Assembly (NCBI GenBank): GCA_023433685.1
Contig: JAEYUD010000160.1
Location: 1 to 9,375 of the forward strand
Reading direction: 5' to 3'
Source: Bacteroidota bacterium
GTDB taxonomy: Bacteria > Bacteroidota > Ignavibacteria > Ignavibacteriales > Ignavibacteriaceae
Length of the DNA: 9,375 bases
In this document: positions 1 to 7,006 of the stretch, one piece after another
Position numbering within the stretch: position 1 is the first letter of the stretch
Layout: each line of letters opens with the position of its first letter
Position numbers and translations under genes: made by a program
Notes under the pieces: model-generated
Database searches by the model: none
The model's input: only the letters and a program-made list of their open reading frames with translations
What the model was told of the DNA's origin: nothing

Positions 1-186
1 CATGAAAACCCTGAGACCGGCACTTGAGATAAATGTAAGCCCTTCGCAGTTAACAACGATTTTTTTCGGGTTTTCATCGAAAGCGGCTGTAATTTCTGAC
101 TCCAGGCTCTCCTGAAATGTAATGTCGAGCCTCCCATCAAGAAGGAGTTCAATTGTATCACCGGTTGTTCTCTTTTTAATTTCCAT
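1..186 (-). CDS. STAS-domain anti-sigma factor antagonist (RsbV/SpoIIAA-like), 3' part missing
   Basis: This is the N-terminal 62 residues of a STAS protein; the gene runs off the left edge of the window. Seen: the start MEIKKRTTGDTIELLLDGRL matches the first beta strands of the STAS fold, followed by DITF and a helix, then IVVNCEGLTFISSAGLRVFM. In SpoIIAA and RsbV the equivalent loop reads D-S-S/T-G-L, and its first Ser after Asp is phosphorylated by the partner kinase. Here that Ser aligns with Ser55 of FISSAGLR; the preceding Asp is Ser54, a common variant. By family knowledge, the unphosphorylated form binds the anti-sigma kinase and releases the sigma factor or another target. The start is supported by GGAG six bases upstream, inside the preceding kinase gene, which overlaps this one by 11 nt. 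The two are almost certainly a co-translated partner-switching pair in the cytoplasm. Confidence 0.88.
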   Translation of the reverse strand, partial: MEIKKRTTGDTIELLLDGRLDITFQESLESEITAAFDENPKKIVVNCEGLTFISSAGLRVFM

Positions 187-610
187 TATTAACTCCAGAT
201 TTGGTTTTACTTATCATTAAAATGTTTTTTTCGTTCTCTCTGACATAACTGACCTCATTCATCAGTTTTTTCACGATGAAGATACCCAATCCACCAATTT
301 CTCTTTCTTCAACCGGAATTGACAGATCCGGATCAGCTTTTGTCAATGGATCGAACGGAACCCCGCTATCGATGAACCGGATCTCGATCGTTTCCCCGTC
401 AAATTTAATCTCAATATCAATCACCCCGGTTGATCCGTCAGGATACGCGTAATAAACTATGTTTGAAAGTATCTCGTCAAGCGCGATAAGAATATCATAA
501 ACTTCTTTCTGTTCGAACCCGGCTTCCAACGATGTCTGTTCAACAAGATCAGTCACTCCGGTTGTTTCCTCTATCCGGTTCTTGATCGAGATGTTTCTTG
601 TTATCTTCAT
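176..610 (-). CDS. Anti-sigma regulatory factor / serine kinase (RsbW-like, HATPase_c_2)
   Basis: A 144-residue single-domain GHKL ATPase, the usual size for RsbW/SpoIIAB-type kinases. Seen: the N box ALDEILSNIVYYAY (43-56, with Glu46 and Asn50), the G1 box FIDSGVPFDP (79-88, Asp81 and Gly83) and the G2 box GGLGIFIVKKLMNEVSY (106-122). By family knowledge such a protein holds a sigma factor or other target and phosphorylates the STAS partner on Ser. The STAS gene follows directly, with an 11-nt overlap, so the partner is evident. The start ATG overlaps the TGA of the upstream membrane redox gene in the sequence ATGA, and no Shine-Dalgarno is visible, so translation probably depends on coupling. 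The target (sigma factor, or a diguanylate cyclase or kinase) is not in the window. No transmembrane segment or PP2C phosphatase domain is present. Confidence 0.92.
   Translation of the reverse strand: MKITRNISIKNRIEETTGVTDLVEQTSLEAGFEQKEVYDILIALDEILSNIVYYAYPDGSTGVIDIEIKFDGETIEIRFIDSGVPFDPLTKADPDLSIPVEEREIGGLGIFIVKKLMNEVSYVRENEKNILMISKTKSGVNNGN
193..196 (-). promoter_or_regulatory. Shine-Dalgarno GGAG for the STAS gene
   Basis: On the minus strand the sequence is GGAG followed by six bases and then ATG at 186. It lies within the last codons of the upstream kinase gene. It fixes the start of the STAS gene and suggests independent initiation on top of any coupling. Few genes in this window have such a clear site. 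Confidence 0.6.
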
Positions 611-1665
611 TTTTGGGAATAAGTTGAATTAAGTTCTTTAATCAGACCAATTAATTGCTTTACAGATACCGACTCACCTTCCATTACACTCACAGGATTT
701 CCGTTAACAAGGAGCACCACTTTCGGAGGAGCTGATGAAAGATGAGGATAAAATTTTTGAGGCGTTAATATCGAGTAATTTACGCTCCCACCGGACTTTG
801 AAAAAAATGGTTCCACTTGATCTTCTGATCCCAGAAACAGATAATACCGGGGCACCGTGATCAAGCTGTTATTGTTGGCATTCAGTTCGGTGGCCACCGC
901 GAGACAATGATCGCAATCAAGACTTAAAAACGCGATCAGCTTGATCCCGGAATCACTACCTGGCACGAGAGATAAGTACACCGAAACAGCCGGCGGGTAT
1001 TTTTCATTTAAAAAAAGTTTGCCCGGTTGTTTTTTAACTGTGTCAGGTTTCGGTTTTTCGCTCACTTTCTGAGTCGAAGTGCTGTCGATATTAACTTTTA
1101 CCGTTTGCTCCTCATCAGTGCCGGTTTTAGTGGGTGGCATGAGTTTTGGAGGAATTTTTACTTCTTCATAGTGCTTTACGGGTACCGCGAACAAAAGCAG
1201 AAGCATTACCACCACATATCCTGCCCCGATATGCGCATAGCTGTATTTGGCTTCGGGACCGGCAGAATACAATAGATAAGCAGTTATACCAATGAAGACC
1301 AGGTTCTTTATTATCGATGCTGTTCCCGACATTGGAAGTATTTCTCCAAAACAACCACAGTTTTCACCACCTGCACCGGACAATTCAAGGTAGATCAAAT
1401 AAACTGTAAACGCGGAAAGGATCACCAATGCTCCGGGTAGAGTAAAGCGCCTTAATTTGATGTTCAGCAGAAAAAGAAAACCCAGAAGCAGCTCAAAACC
1501 AATAAGTACCCTGGAAAGGTATGGTACCAGGTCCCATGTGATTACACCCTGCTGCACAGTGACTGCCTCAAATGCCTCGATCGGGAAGAGCTTGCTGCCT
1601 CCTGAGAAAAGAAACATCAAGCCCATGAATATCCGGAGTATCGTTTTAATCTCTTTTTGCGTCAT
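607..1665 (-). CDS. MauE/DoxX-type membrane protein fused to a thioredoxin-like domain (BT_3928-like)
   Basis: A 352-residue inner-membrane protein. Residues 8-134 form a four-helix MauE/DoxX-like unit (helices near 8-25, 46-68, 75-95 and 118-134) with the family motif NCGCFG at 102-107. A fifth helix lies near 145-163. A charged, Pro/Lys-rich linker (165-215) follows, then a thioredoxin-like domain (about 226-347) with SLDCDHCLA (Cys251 and Cys254) and a probable cis-Pro at SAPPKVV (311-317). Positive charges at IKLRR (69-73) and at the N-terminus suggest N-in topology. That would put both Cys103/Cys105 and the CxxC in the periplasm. MauE-type proteins are linked to disulfide formation or quinone-coupled thiol oxidation, and the whole architecture resembles the Bacteroidota 'BT_3928 family'. 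The exact substrate is unknown. It is the first gene of the leftward operon, just downstream of a consensus-like promoter, and no Shine-Dalgarno is visible. A generic DoxX protein is the alternative reading. Confidence 0.82.
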   Translation of the reverse strand: MTQKEIKTILRIFMGLMFLFSGGSKLFPIEAFEAVTVQQGVITWDLVPYLSRVLIGFELLLGFLFLLNIKLRRFTLPGALVILSAFTVYLIYLELSGAGGENCGCFGEILPMSGTASIIKNLVFIGITAYLLYSAGPEAKYSYAHIGAGYVVVMLLLLFAVPVKHYEEVKIPPKLMPPTKTGTDEEQTVKVNIDSTSTQKVSEKPKPDTVKKQPGKLFLNEKYPPAVSVYLSLVPGSDSGIKLIAFLSLDCDHCLAVATELNANNNSLITVPRYYLFLGSEDQVEPFFSKSGGSVNYSILTPQKFYPHLSSAPPKVVLLVNGNPVSVMEGESVSVKQLIGLIKELNSTYSQK

Positions 1666-1698
1666 ACATCAAATGATCATATTCAATTCTGTTATCCT

Positions 1699-1728
1699 CA
1701 AATTTAACAATTTTTCATCTGTTTTCAA
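1699..1728 (-). promoter_or_regulatory. Bacteroidota-type promoter for the leftward redox/partner-switch operon
   Basis: Read on the minus strand, TTG (1726-1728) is followed by a 19-nt spacer and TAAATTTG (1699-1706). This matches the Bacteroidota primary-sigma consensus of a -33 TTG and a -7 TAnnTTTG at the preferred spacing. Transcription would start near 1690-1694, leaving a leader of about 27 nt before the ATG at 1665. The leader contains the 8-bp palindrome ATGATCAT (1673-1680), which could be chance. That this lineage uses the Bacteroidota consensus is inferred. Confidence 0.6.
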
Positions 1729-1790
1729 CCTGCTTTCTTATTCTGAACAGATAAATTAATATTTTTACTGATTAAATAATTTCTAATTCA

Positions 1791-3050
1791 ATGAGTATTT
1801 CGATCTTCATCCTTCTGACTGCCCTCAATCTCGCGATTTTTCTTGTGTACTATTTGATCTGGTACCGGAAGAGTCACGTGTCAGATCCAGTTTCTGCAAG
1901 CAATCCGGCACCCGTTCCCGAGGCATCAGGTATTCAAGTTGAGGATGCCCTCAAATCAGGAATTGGCAATGAACTGCTGGTTTCTTTGTTCAAGAGATCT
2001 GCTTTGGGGATAATATTATTCGATGACGCCGGTGCAGTTTTAGCAGTTAATGACCGCGTGGTCGAGATTCTCGAATTTCCTGAAGATGGCTACCCTTCCT
2101 CCTTCAGTGAATTAGAGAGTTCATTCCCTGAAATTTTTATCTCCGGTCAGACAGAAGAGAAAAATTTCTCGACGGTTAACACTTTTCAAACCGAACTAGT
2201 AAGAGGATACAATACAAGGTATCTAAGGGTAAACTACTTTTGGCATCGCTCTTCGATATGTAAAAATTCTCTCGTTGTACAAATTAATGACTACACGAAT
2301 TTCAAATTGTTTGAACTCGATCTTGTTAAAGCCAAGGAAGAAGCTAACGCTCTGAACAGAATGAAATCCATTTTCCTGGCAAATATGAGCCATGAGATAC
2401 GGACACCAATGAACGGCATTATCGGCTTCTCCTCTCTGCTGAAGGAAGATCTCACGGAACCCGATAAACTTGAAATGGCGGAGCGGGTTTATAGCAGCGC
2501 GATAAGGTTGATGGAAATTCTTGAAGCAGTGCTCGATCTTTCTAAACTTGAGGCTGAACATGTGATCCCTGAGAAAAGGGATCTCGATCTTAAACAGGTT
2601 CTCTGGCAAATCTATTACGAGTACAACGATCTCACCTCCCGTAAAAATCTGGAGTTCAAACTCATTCTTCCTGATGAAGATGTTCACCTTTTCATCGACG
2701 AGGGAATTTTGGTAAAGATATTAAGACAGTTACTCTCGAACGCGGTTAAGTTTACCTCGCAAGGAAAAATTGAACTGTCAATGGCGGTTGAACATCAAAA
2801 AACTCAAAAGATTATCACCATTGCGGTACAGGACTCCGGAATCGGAATTTCGCTTCAAGATCAGCAGATGATATTTGATGATTTCAGACAGGTTTCAGAG
2901 GGCGCGGGACGAAATTATGAAGGAATTGGCATAGGCCTCAGCATCGTAAAAAGATTATGTGAAATGATAGATGCCCGGATCACGATTAAAAGTTCTCCGG
3001 GTAAGGGTTCACGTTTTAACATTAAACTTACAGACAAAATCAACAAATGA
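1791..3050 (+). CDS. Membrane-anchored sensor histidine kinase with PAS-like domain, no receiver
   Basis: A 419-residue kinase. Seen: one N-terminal membrane helix (about 4-24); a Pro/Ser-rich stretch; a PAS-like domain (about 62-175) starting LGIILFDDAGAVLAVNDRVV; a helical linker (LDLVKAKEEANALNRMKS); a HisKA dimerisation helix with the H box FLANMSHEIRTPMNGIIGF (195-213, phospho-acceptor His201); and a HATPase_c domain with N box LLSNAVKF (314-321, Asn317), G1 DSGIGIS (348-354), the F box IFDDFRQV (361-368) and G2 GIGIGLSIVKRL (378-389). All catalytic boxes are intact, so it should be active. With no real periplasmic loop, it probably senses something cytoplasmic or in the membrane through the PAS domain. 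The sequence near the H box is of the hybrid-kinase type, but there is no receiver domain, and no response regulator is encoded nearby. Its stop overlaps the MATE start (ATGA). There is no Shine-Dalgarno in front of the ATG. Confidence 0.93.
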   Translation: MSISIFILLTALNLAIFLVYYLIWYRKSHVSDPVSASNPAPVPEASGIQVEDALKSGIGNELLVSLFKRSALGIILFDDAGAVLAVNDRVVEILEFPEDGYPSSFSELESSFPEIFISGQTEEKNFSTVNTFQTELVRGYNTRYLRVNYFWHRSSICKNSLVVQINDYTNFKLFELDLVKAKEEANALNRMKSIFLANMSHEIRTPMNGIIGFSSLLKEDLTEPDKLEMAERVYSSAIRLMEILEAVLDLSKLEAEHVIPEKRDLDLKQVLWQIYYEYNDLTSRKNLEFKLILPDEDVHLFIDEGILVKILRQLLSNAVKFTSQGKIELSMAVEHQKTQKIITIAVQDSGIGISLQDQQMIFDDFRQVSEGAGRNYEGIGIGLSIVKRLCEMIDARITIKSSPGKGSRFNIKLTDKINK

Positions 3051-4408
3051 TCAAAAAGTTCCTTCCTGATCTCGCGTATTCGGGTCAGATACTCAGACTG
3101 GCTCTTCCGGTAATAGCAGGATTGTCAACTCAAATGATCCTCTCACTTGTGGATACAGCCATGGTGGGTCGCCTCGAGAATCCTGAGTACACGCTCGCGG
3201 CAATGGGTCTCGGTCTTCTGGCTACTTGGGCAGTTGTGAGTATCTGTTCTTCACTCTCTACCGGTACACATGTTTTGGTCGCTCGAAGATATGGTGAAAA
3301 AGATTATAATTCGATAAGCGCGGTGGTATTCAATTCACTTTTGCTTACCTTCCTCGTGGGAACCTTGCTTGCGTTCATCGGGTGGGAGACAGCACTTCCG
3401 ATTTCAAATCTTCTCTCTAAAGATGACAAAGTCGCGGGATATGCTGCCGAATATATGCAGTGGAGGTACCTTGGTCTGCCATTTTTCATGATAACGGTTT
3501 CATTCAGGGGTTTCTTCTTCGGAACCGGGAATACAAAAATTTTCATGTTTTCCGCGATTCTGATCAATCTTCTGAATATTCTTTTCAACTATATGTTCAT
3601 ATTCGGCAAGTTTGGTGCACCTGCAATGGGAATCGGTGGTTCATCTTTTGCATCATCACTGGCGACGATGGTTGACGCGATCTACTATTTCGCCGTTTTT
3701 CTTGGATTCAAAAAGTATCGTGAGGTCTATCGTTTCAGCAAAAATCTGAAGATAATTCCGGGGATAATCGCGACGATCCTCCGGCTTTCTATTCCTGTTT
3801 CCTTCCAGAATGTCTTTATTCTTATTGGCTTTTTATCATTTGTCGCGATAACAGGACTTCTGGGTATTACGCAGCAGGCGGCTTCGCAAGCGATTATTTC
3901 GACTCTATTCATCTCGTTTCTTCCTTCAAATGGTTTTGGAGTTGCCGCGCAAACACTTATCGGGAATTCGATGGGAAAGGACAATATTGTTGAGGCTAAG
4001 AAATTTGGATATGAAACGGCTAAACTTGCATCGATCTATACCCTCTCTCTCGCGGTGATCTTCATTTTTTTCCCTGAAGCACTTTTGATTATTACGACCA
4101 ATGAGAGGAGCGTGATTGATGCAGCAATTCCTGCAATAAGGTTTGCAGGTGTGGCACAGATTTTCTTTGGCGCGGGTGTGGTTCTTGCTTATGGGCTTCA
4201 GTCTGTTGGAAAAACCACATTTGTAATGTTTATCGAGGTCGTAACGAACCTTCTGATCCTGGTACCGATGTCTTACTTAATAGGTGTTTACTGGGGATTT
4301 GGCTTGCAGGGTGCATGGTTCGCGCTGATACTATACACCACCACTTACCTGACGTTGATGTTTATAAAATTCTACAAGGGGAAGTGGCACCTGCTTAAGA
4401 AACTTTAG
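3047..4408 (+). CDS. MATE family efflux transporter
   Basis: A 453-residue protein with about 12 hydrophobic helices, the standard MATE length. Seen: the N-terminal hallmark ILRLALPVIAGLSTQMILSL running into VDTAMVGRL, with Asp36 in helix 1; GTHVLVARRYGEKD (73-86); and FRGFFFGTGNTK (153-164) before NYMFIFG. The second half repeats the first: ILRLSIPV (244-251) mirrors ILRLALPV (15-22), and GFGVAAQTLIGNSMGKDN (296-313) mirrors the 73-86 loop. By family knowledge MATE proteins export cationic drugs or metabolites in exchange for Na+ or H+ across the inner membrane. The NorM or DinF branch cannot be fixed here. It overlaps the histidine kinase gene by four bases and has no Shine-Dalgarno, so it is probably translated by re-initiation. 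Its stop codon overlaps that of the opposing MFS gene. Confidence 0.93.
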   Translation: MIKKFLPDLAYSGQILRLALPVIAGLSTQMILSLVDTAMVGRLENPEYTLAAMGLGLLATWAVVSICSSLSTGTHVLVARRYGEKDYNSISAVVFNSLLLTFLVGTLLAFIGWETALPISNLLSKDDKVAGYAAEYMQWRYLGLPFFMITVSFRGFFFGTGNTKIFMFSAILINLLNILFNYMFIFGKFGAPAMGIGGSSFASSLATMVDAIYYFAVFLGFKKYREVYRFSKNLKIIPGIIATILRLSIPVSFQNVFILIGFLSFVAITGLLGITQQAASQAIISTLFISFLPSNGFGVAAQTLIGNSMGKDNIVEAKKFGYETAKLASIYTLSLAVIFIFFPEALLIITTNERSVIDAAIPAIRFAGVAQIFFGAGVVLAYGLQSVGKTTFVMFIEVVTNLLILVPMSYLIGVYWGFGLQGAWFALILYTTTYLTLMFIKFYKGKWHLLKKL

Positions 4409-5616
4409 TCTTCTCGCAAGAATGGTGTTAATGCGGTGATACCGATAAAAAACAGTCCAACAGCCAAAAACGGAAAACGGACACCGAGGAGTGTTACAAG
4501 ATTTCCTGATAAAAATGATCCCAGGATAACCCCAAGAGTCTGAGAACTTGACGCCAGAGAAAGCAATCCTCCCCGGTTGCTCTCGTTCGATCTTGAAGAT
4601 ATCTTCGTGAACAGCACCGGTACAATTATTCCGTAACTCAATCCAAGAATTGTTCTAACGGGGATCAACCAATAAAGATTCGTTATGAACGGGTGAAGAA
4701 CGTACATCAACCCCGTACCAAGGGAAGCGAATCCCAACGCCTTTTTAAGACTGATCGAGTCAACCAATTTTCCGAAAAAAGCTGAACTCATTGTCGAAAA
4801 TATCCCGAGAATACTGTATAATGCTCCCGCTGCAAAGGCAAGTGAAAAGTCTGTGGGAAGGGGGAAACTTTCTACATATAAAACAAAAATCGGACGTAGT
4901 ACCGAAATTCCGAGCGAGGTAAGCATGATAAGAAGGGTGGTACCGAACAATATTCTGTCACCTTTCATGAACTTCAAATTCTCTTTTACCTGTTTTGAAG
5001 CGTTTACTGCAACCTCACTTTTACTCTCATCAACAAACAGCATTACAACGAATGCCAGAACCCCTATAATCATGCCGACGCTTAAAAACACACCTCTGAA
5101 TCCGGTAACCTCCGATATCAGACCACCGATGATAGGCCCCACTACCACTCCCCCATTGCTTGCCGACTGAAGCAGACTAATGGCATAGCCATTTTTTTCC
5201 TTCGGTGCAATTGAAGTTATTAATGACATTGCCGCTACATTAAACCCACTGAGGGTGCCCTGGAATAATCTGATTGCCAACAACCAATAGACATTAGGAA
5301 CGAAGAAAATAAGAATTTGAGCTACAGCCAAGCCAAATAAAGCCCTCACCGCCATAAGTTTTCGGCCACTCTTGTCGCCTACAACTCCCCAAACCGGCTG
5401 AGCGAGGAAGAAAGTAACAAATGGACTTCCATAGACCAGCCCGCTCCAGATCGCTATCTCATGAGTGTCGGATATTCCAAGTTCTCTGATGAAAAGAGGA
5501 AGGAAGGGTATAAGCGCGCTCATACCCCCCATAGCGAAGAACTGACAGAAAAGGAGTATGATCAGTGACCGCTTCCAGTTTTTCCTTTCGGCATCAACAA
5601 AACGGGAACTGATCAT
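4405..5616 (-). CDS. MFS transporter, DHA1 drug-exporter type (MdtG-like)
   Basis: About 403 residues with 12 hydrophobic helices in two halves. Seen, numbering from the ATG at 5616: motif A GVVGDKSGRK (about 77-86) in the loop between helices 2 and 3; a motif B-like IRLFQGTLSG (about 115-124, Arg in helix 4); and a motif C-like GGVVVGPIIGG (about 155-165) in helix 5, typical of H+-coupled antiporters. By family knowledge this points to proton-driven export of drugs or small molecules; the substrate is unknown. Start choice: ATG at 5616, with GGAAGGA directly against it (no spacer), or an in-frame TTG at 5625. It lies 22 nt (or 13 nt) after the pyrophosphatase stop, so co-transcription with that gene is likely. 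The 3' end overlaps the MATE stop by four bases, tail to tail. Confidence 0.9.
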   Translation of the reverse strand: MISSRFVDAERKNWKRSLIILLFCQFFAMGGMSALIPFLPLFIRELGISDTHEIAIWSGLVYGSPFVTFFLAQPVWGVVGDKSGRKLMAVRALFGLAVAQILIFFVPNVYWLLAIRLFQGTLSGFNVAAMSLITSIAPKEKNGYAISLLQSASNGGVVVGPIIGGLISEVTGFRGVFLSVGMIIGVLAFVVMLFVDESKSEVAVNASKQVKENLKFMKGDRILFGTTLLIMLTSLGISVLRPIFVLYVESFPLPTDFSLAFAAGALYSILGIFSTMSSAFFGKLVDSISLKKALGFASLGTGLMYVLHPFITNLYWLIPVRTILGLSYGIIVPVLFTKISSRSNESNRGGLLSLASSSQTLGVILGSFLSGNLVTLLGVRFPFLAVGLFFIGITALTPFLRED

Positions 5617-5638
5617 TCCTTCCAACCCATTACCAGCG

Positions 5639-6331
5639 TTAAACCCCGCGCAATATCTCGGTGAGCATCTCTTCTATTCCGCCAAAACGGCTTTCATAGT
5701 CAATCTGGCTCCGTCTGATAACTTCGTGGGCCTCTTCTTTCCCATAAACATGGGTAATCTCTGTTTTGGCTTTCGAGGAACCCGGAATATCTTTGTAAGT
5801 CAGGAAGTAGTGCCTCAACCGCTCGATGAGGGAAGGAGGACACTGGTGAATATCGGTCATGTTCCCGAATATCGCGTCTCCTTTCATTACGGCGATGATC
5901 TTGTCGTCAGCTTCCTCACCGTCGAGCATCCTTAGCCCACCAATCGGAATGGCTTCAAGTGTAATGCCACCCATGGTAAGTGATTTTTCCGCAAGAACGC
6001 AGATATCAAGAGGGTCACCGTCACCGACCACTCCCCGCTTTCCGGTTTTTTCACCACAATATTCGGCTACGTGTTCAGCGCAGAAAGTCTGTGGGATCAG
6101 CCCATACATCGAGGGACTGACATTTGAAAACCTTTGAGGTCTGTCAACTTTCAAATACCCCGTCTGCTTGTCGATCTCGTATTTAACGGTATCAGTAGGA
6201 ACGATCTCAATAAACACCGTTACTTTATCAGGCGCGTTATCTCCTATCGGAATTCCGTGCCATGGATGGGGTTTGAAAAGCAGACCCATCATTTTCCAGA
6301 TCGGGTCTATTTTCTCATCTATCATTTTCAT
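5639..6331 (-). CDS. ppa: Family I soluble inorganic pyrophosphatase
   Basis: A 230-residue cytoplasmic enzyme that hydrolyses pyrophosphate to two phosphates and so drives nucleotide and aminoacyl-tRNA synthesis forward. Seen: IEIVPTDTVKYEID (41-54; Glu42 and Lys50 align with E. coli Glu20 and Lys29), VDRP (Arg64, equivalent to Arg43), YGLIPQTF (Tyr76), the signature DGDPLDICVL (104-113; Asp104, Asp106 and Asp109 bind metal), EADDK (Asp142/Asp143) and the C-terminal YKDIPGSSKAKT. All expected active-site residues are present. It is longer than the E. coli enzyme (about 175) because of about 20 extra N-terminal residues and about 18 inserted between Tyr76 and the signature. That insert carries Cys84, His87 and Cys92 and resembles the longer eukaryote-like type. 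No strong Shine-Dalgarno is seen. It lies 18 nt after the DUF4412 gene, in the same direction. Confidence 0.95.
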   Translation of the reverse strand: MKMIDEKIDPIWKMMGLLFKPHPWHGIPIGDNAPDKVTVFIEIVPTDTVKYEIDKQTGYLKVDRPQRFSNVSPSMYGLIPQTFCAEHVAEYCGEKTGKRGVVGDGDPLDICVLAEKSLTMGGITLEAIPIGGLRMLDGEEADDKIIAVMKGDAIFGNMTDIHQCPPSLIERLRHYFLTYKDIPGSSKAKTEITHVYGKEEAHEVIRRSQIDYESRFGGIEEMLTEILRGV

Positions 6332-6349
6332 TATACTTTCAATTTTGGA

Positions 6350-7000
6350 TTATTGCTGATCGAACATTCCCTGTTCCATCGGCTTGAAACCGGCAGGAAT
6401 CTCGAATATATTCTTGTCAACGCTCATTTTTTCAACGTTTTTTACTTCGAGCATTATCACTTCCTTACCATCTCTCATTTCTGTAACAAGAACCGGGAAC
6501 TGGTCAGCAAGCGCTTTCATGTCTCCAAATGCACCCATAGGACCTTCACCATTGCTGTCCATATTGAAGAGAAAGAATCCACCAAGCTCTTTCGTGAACC
6601 AAGCGGTTGATTTTTCTTTCTCCTGAATATTGAGGAAATATTTAGTGCACAACATTCCATTGATCATTTTGGTCTCGCCGGTGTTAACAATTGAAGATTC
6701 CACTTTTGCGACAGAATCTTTATTGACACCTTTCCCGTCCAACGGGATTGCGACATACATTTTCATCGGGTGAAGCACCATGTACATGGTGTTATCCTTC
6801 ATGATCAGGGAGAGGTCCATTCCCTGTTCTTTTACGAGGAAGGCTCCTTGCTTTCCATCTGTGAAGTAATCAAGTGATTTTGCTTCACCACTTTTATCGT
6901 CCTGAATGGTAAGAGTTACTTTGCCCTCAAACGACTGTGCAAAGGCTGAAAATGACAAAAGTAGAATTGTTAAAAGAAGTGATGATTTGAATTTGCTCAT
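6350..7000 (-). CDS. Secreted DUF4412-family protein
   Basis: A 216-residue protein with a clear signal peptide: MSKFK, then a hydrophobic core and SAFA, with cleavage likely before Gln22. The mature part is rich in beta strands. It shows features I associate with DUF4412: FEGKVTLTIQ just after the signal, repeated Met-rich strands (NTMYMVLHPMKMYVAIPLDG), TGETKMINGMLCTKYF (107-122), WFTKELGG (134-141) and a closing FEIPAGFKPM (199-208). The fold may resemble the LolA/LolB shell, but this is inference. The function is unknown and the location is periplasmic or surface-exposed. There is no lipobox Cys, so it is not a lipoprotein. Only one Cys (118) remains after cleavage. It starts the leftward cluster with pyrophosphatase and MFS. 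The start is supported by AGAGGA six bases upstream. Confidence 0.82.
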   Translation of the reverse strand: MSKFKSSLLLTILLLSFSAFAQSFEGKVTLTIQDDKSGEAKSLDYFTDGKQGAFLVKEQGMDLSLIMKDNTMYMVLHPMKMYVAIPLDGKGVNKDSVAKVESSIVNTGETKMINGMLCTKYFLNIQEKEKSTAWFTKELGGFFLFNMDSNGEGPMGAFGDMKALADQFPVLVTEMRDGKEVIMLEVKNVEKMSVDKNIFEIPAGFKPMEQGMFDQQ

Positions 7001-7006
7001 CTTTTT

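Noticed and set aside
1673..1680. ATGATCAT palindrome in the leader of the leftward operon
   Set aside because: An 8-bp palindrome in AT-rich DNA is expected by chance, and no second copy is seen nearby.
1741..1790. Rightward promoter for the histidine kinase (TATTTTTA at 1760-1767)
   Set aside because: It matches only seven of eight -7 positions in AT-rich sequence, and no TTG is found at the right distance upstream, so it was not listed as a feature.
2223..2687. A 154-codon open frame on the minus strand inside the histidine kinase gene
   Set aside because: It lies wholly antisense to an intact, well-supported kinase, has no recognisable domain, and its composition is that of a shadow frame.
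4409..4444. Weak hairpins near the MATE/MFS stops (TTCT-CGCA-AGAA, and GGTGTTA with TGATACC)
   Set aside because: The stems are short or depend on wobble pairs and have no U-tract on either strand, so they do not qualify as terminators.
6134..6610. A 158-codon open frame on the plus strand crossing the pyrophosphatase and DUF4412 genes
   Set aside because: It runs antisense to two clear genes and their junction, has no ribosome binding site or domain, and reads as irregular aromatic/His-rich sequence.
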